Shown: positions 40,023 to 41,383 of the stretch, one piece after another
Layout: every line of letters starts with the position of its first letter
How positions within the stretch are numbered: position 1 is the stretch's first letter
DNA from: Nocardiopsis sp. FR4
GTDB taxonomy: Bacteria > Actinomycetota > Actinomycetes > Streptosporangiales > Streptosporangiaceae
NCBI RefSeq assembly: GCF_009830945.1
Contig: NZ_VWVV01000040.1
Coordinates: 1 to 41,383 of the forward strand
Length of the DNA: 41,383 bases
Reading direction: 5' to 3'
Translations under genes and position numbers: made by a program
Notes under the pieces: generated by a model
The model's input: only the letters and a program-made list of their open reading frames with translations
Databases searched by the model: none
Told to the model about the DNA's origin: nothing

Positions 40023-40310
40023 ATGACCTGCACTAACCACGGACGCACTCGCCACAATGGATGTGGAGTGTGTGGCTGTATCCCGGCCTGGGGGCGGCGA
40101 GCCTCGGAGGCGAGGGCTGCGGTCCGTGAACGCGACACGCGGACTGCGCGAGACCTGCACCGAACTGGCGGTGGTGGAGAACCTGGCGCTCGAAGAGTTC
40201 GACGAGCGGCCCGCGGTGCACAATCTTACCGAGGAGCTGCGCACGCGTTCGACCGGACGTCTCAAGCGTGGACTCACCCAGCTGGCGAATCGGGTGGGGT
40301 GGTCCAATGA
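40023..40310 (+). pseudogene. frameshifted copy of the XRE N-terminal region (copy B)
   Basis: The frame opens with MTCTNHGRTRHNGCGVCGC followed by IPAW and AVRERDTR, clearly related to the Cys-rich N-terminus of the genes at 37684 and 40865. After about 40130 this frame loses third-position GC. The +1 frame instead becomes codon-biased (TELAVVENLALEEFDE, LTEELRTRSTGRLKRGL), pointing to a frameshift. The stop at 40308-40310 overlaps the ATG of the flavoprotein gene, so translation of either frame could still couple. The helix-turn-helix seen in the other copies is not recognisable. A ribosome site GGAG precedes ATG 40023. It may be a decayed gene or a real gene with programmed or sequencing-related shift. 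Confidence 0.55.
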
Positions 40311-40858
40311 GCGCTGTCAGGACCCTGTACGTCGTCGTATGCGCTGCGGGACCGGCCGAACACGTGGACAGGTTGGTCTCTCCGGCTTTGACCCGGGGAT
40401 GGCAGGTCCAGGTGATCGCCACACCCACCGCTCTGGGCTTCTTCGATCCTCAGGCCGTGGAGGAACTCACCGGACGTGCGGTGCGAAGCCGGCACCGCGC
40501 TCCAGGAGAGCCGCGTTCTCCGAAGGCCGACGCGGTCGTTGTCGCTCCCGCGAGCTTCAACACGGTTAACAAACTCGCCAACGGTATCGCCGACAACTAC
40601 GCCTTAGACGTGCTCAACGAGGGGATCGGACTCGGCCTGCCGGTGGTGGTCCTCCCGTTCGTGAACGCGGCCTACACCCGACGCCAGCCCTTCCAACGCA
40701 GTGTCACTTCCCTGCGCCAGGAGGGCGTACGCGTGCTCCTCGGAGAGGGAGCGTTCGTGCCGCATCCCCCGGGGCAGGGCGGTGGGGCCTTTGACCGGTT
40801 CCCGTGGCGGCAGGCTCTTGCCGCGGTGGAGGAACTCCTTCCCGAGCGAGCGGAGTAG
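40307..40858 (+). CDS. flavoprotein of the PPC decarboxylase-like (HFCD) family
   Basis: A 183-residue protein from ATG 40307. The pattern LYVVVCAAGPAEHV at the N-terminus and the block VVVAPASFNTVNKLANGIAD (FMN-binding, with the TxxKxAxGIxDN pattern) match the homo-oligomeric flavin-containing Cys decarboxylase family, which includes CoaC/Dfp, EpiD and MrsD. LPVVVLPFVN follows. The catalytic His/Cys of true decarboxylases cannot be placed confidently, so its reaction is open. It starts inside the stop of the upstream frame and ends 6 bp before the next XRE gene. No peptide precursor for EpiD-type chemistry is visible next to it. Confidence 0.82.
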   Translation: MSAVRTLYVVVCAAGPAEHVDRLVSPALTRGWQVQVIATPTALGFFDPQAVEELTGRAVRSRHRAPGEPRSPKADAVVVAPASFNTVNKLANGIADNYALDVLNEGIGLGLPVVVLPFVNAAYTRRQPFQRSVTSLRQEGVRVLLGEGAFVPHPPGQGGGAFDRFPWRQALAAVEELLPERAE

Positions 40859-40864
40859 TGGCCG

Positions 40865-41136
40865 ATGATCTGCGGGAACTGCGGGCGCCCTCGTCATGGT
40901 GGTCGTGGAGCGTGCGGCTGCATTCCGGCGTGGGTGTGGCAGGATCCGGAGATGATCGGCGCGGTCCGGGAGCGCGATGCCCAGGCGGTGGTCCGTTTCC
41001 TTCGTCGTCGGGTGCGTTCGCTGTCGCAGGAGGCGTTGGCGCGGATGTGCGGGGTGGCGCAGAGCACCATCACGCGGGCCGAGGCCGGGCGCGGGCTCAC
41101 CGATCGGCGCAAGGCCATGGAAGCCCTGCGGGGACT
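40865..41136 (+). repeat. XRE N-terminal coding repeat, copy C
   Basis: A direct repeat of 37684-37955 in the same orientation, about 3.2 kb apart. It includes identical blocks around the helix-turn-helix, such as GCGCAGAGCACCATCAC. Confidence 0.75.
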
Positions 41137-41296
41137 CGGGGCCCTTGACGCTGCTGAGGACATCCGAGATCCAGAGCAGGCCGCGAATACGTCCTTGGCG
41201 GGACAACCACGTGGTGTCGACGTACAGGGGTCTGCCGCGGAGACCATCCGTCGCCTGGTAACGACGTGGTGCGCGATAGCTGACATCCCGGCCTGA
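40865..41296 (+). CDS. short XRE-type protein with Cys-rich N-terminus (copy C)
   Basis: A 143-residue protein. Residues 1-97 are closely related to the start of the regulator at 37684: ICGNCGRPRH and GACGCIPAWVW with four Cys, then the helix-turn-helix SLSQEALARMCGVAQSTITR. From about residue 98 the sequence is unrelated (NTSLAGQPRGVDVQG, TIRRLVTTWCAIADIPA) and the TPR-like domain is missing. It may be a truncated regulator that competes for the same sites, or a broken gene joined to foreign sequence. Third-position GC drops in the unrelated tail, favouring a junction. The ribosome context GCGGAGTAGTGGCCG resembles that before copy B. Confidence 0.7.
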   Translation: MICGNCGRPRHGGRGACGCIPAWVWQDPEMIGAVRERDAQAVVRFLRRRVRSLSQEALARMCGVAQSTITRAEAGRGLTDRRKAMEALRGLGALDAAEDIRDPEQAANTSLAGQPRGVDVQGSAAETIRRLVTTWCAIADIPA

Positions 41297-41306
41297 GCAT
41301 GCGAAC

Positions 41307-41356
41307 GGCCGTGCGGGACGATCATGATTGTGACGTCAAAATGGGCCCGCACGGCC
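41307..41356. terminator. 11-bp stem hairpin near the window edge
   Basis: The arms GGCCGTGCGGG (41307-41317) and CCCGCACGGCC (41346-41356) are perfectly complementary. The loop itself contains the palindromes ATCATGAT and TGACGTCA. It may terminate the short XRE gene, or be the end structure of an inserted element whose body lies outside the window. Confidence 0.45.
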
Positions 41357-41383
41357 TTGAGCCATCGTATCTGCACCGGGATC

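Larger units (their letters stand above)
15489..41383. mobile_element. putative tRNA-integrated genomic island, left end (right end not seen)
   Basis: The left boundary is the tRNA-Arg(CCT) 3' half. Content to its right is accessory: DUF2637 proteins typical of actinomycete integrative and conjugative elements, a lower-GC helicase operon, a type I restriction system, and a specialised-metabolite locus. No integrase, excisionase, replication initiator or TraB/FtsK translocase is visible. Either these lie beyond the window or the element has decayed. Whether the genes after about 28 kb belong to the same element is unknown. Confidence 0.4.

Noticed and set aside
1..41383. CRISPR array
   Set aside because: No regularly spaced short repeats with unique spacers were seen anywhere; the only repeats are the coding repeats of the XRE heads and DUF2637 pairs.

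Overview
The window is high-GC DNA with strong G/C at third codon positions, frequent GTG starts, ATGA stop/start overlaps, a WhiB-type regulator, conservon-like (Roadblock/DUF742) genes and DUF2637 proteins. This points to a filamentous actinomycete; a Nocardiopsis-like organism is my best guess, from gene style only.

Left part (1-15.5 kb) looks like ordinary chromosome. It holds the 3' end of sucD coupled to an aldehyde dehydrogenase gene. Next comes an NAD-type formate dehydrogenase locus on the minus strand: a molybdopterin subunit, a NuoE-NuoF fusion, an iron-sulfur subunit and FdhD. A ketopantoate-reductase-like gene and a divergent FCD-type GntR regulator follow. Four copies of one palindrome (consensus ATACTGTATACAGTAT) precede the main transcription units and tie them into one probable regulon. 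After that come a DUF2087 regulator, a HAD phosphatase, a MerR regulator divergent from a methyltransferase, a second methyltransferase and a phospholipase-D-type cardiolipin synthase.

At 15489-15535 lies the 3' half of a tRNA-Arg(CCT) gene on the minus strand with no 5' half, the usual scar of a tRNA-targeting integrative element. From there rightwards the content is accessory: two DUF2637 membrane proteins typical of actinomycete integrative and conjugative elements, a lower-GC two-gene operon (HNH-SF2 helicase plus a protein of unknown function), and a type I restriction-modification operon in the order hsdR-hsdS-hsdM. The other end of the element, an integrase and a replication gene are not in the window.

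The right part (28.3-37.5 kb, minus strand) is a compact specialised-metabolite locus read right to left: Roadblock/LC7 protein, DUF742 fused to a GTPase-like domain without its P-loop, a styrene-monooxygenase-like FAD enzyme, a methyltransferase, a KS-AT-ACP polyketide synthase, a terminator hairpin, a WhiB regulator, a 52-residue one-span peptide coupled to WhiB, and a fused ABC exporter. Divergent from it are a Cys-rich XRE regulator, an APH-fold kinase and a flavoprotein. Two further copies of the XRE N-terminal region follow, one frameshifted and one truncated.

The strongest candidates for undescribed biology are the HNH-helicase operon beside the restriction system and the conservon-like/FAD enzyme/mini-PKS/WhiB operon. 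The formate dehydrogenase whose catalytic chain is divided between two genes is also notable.
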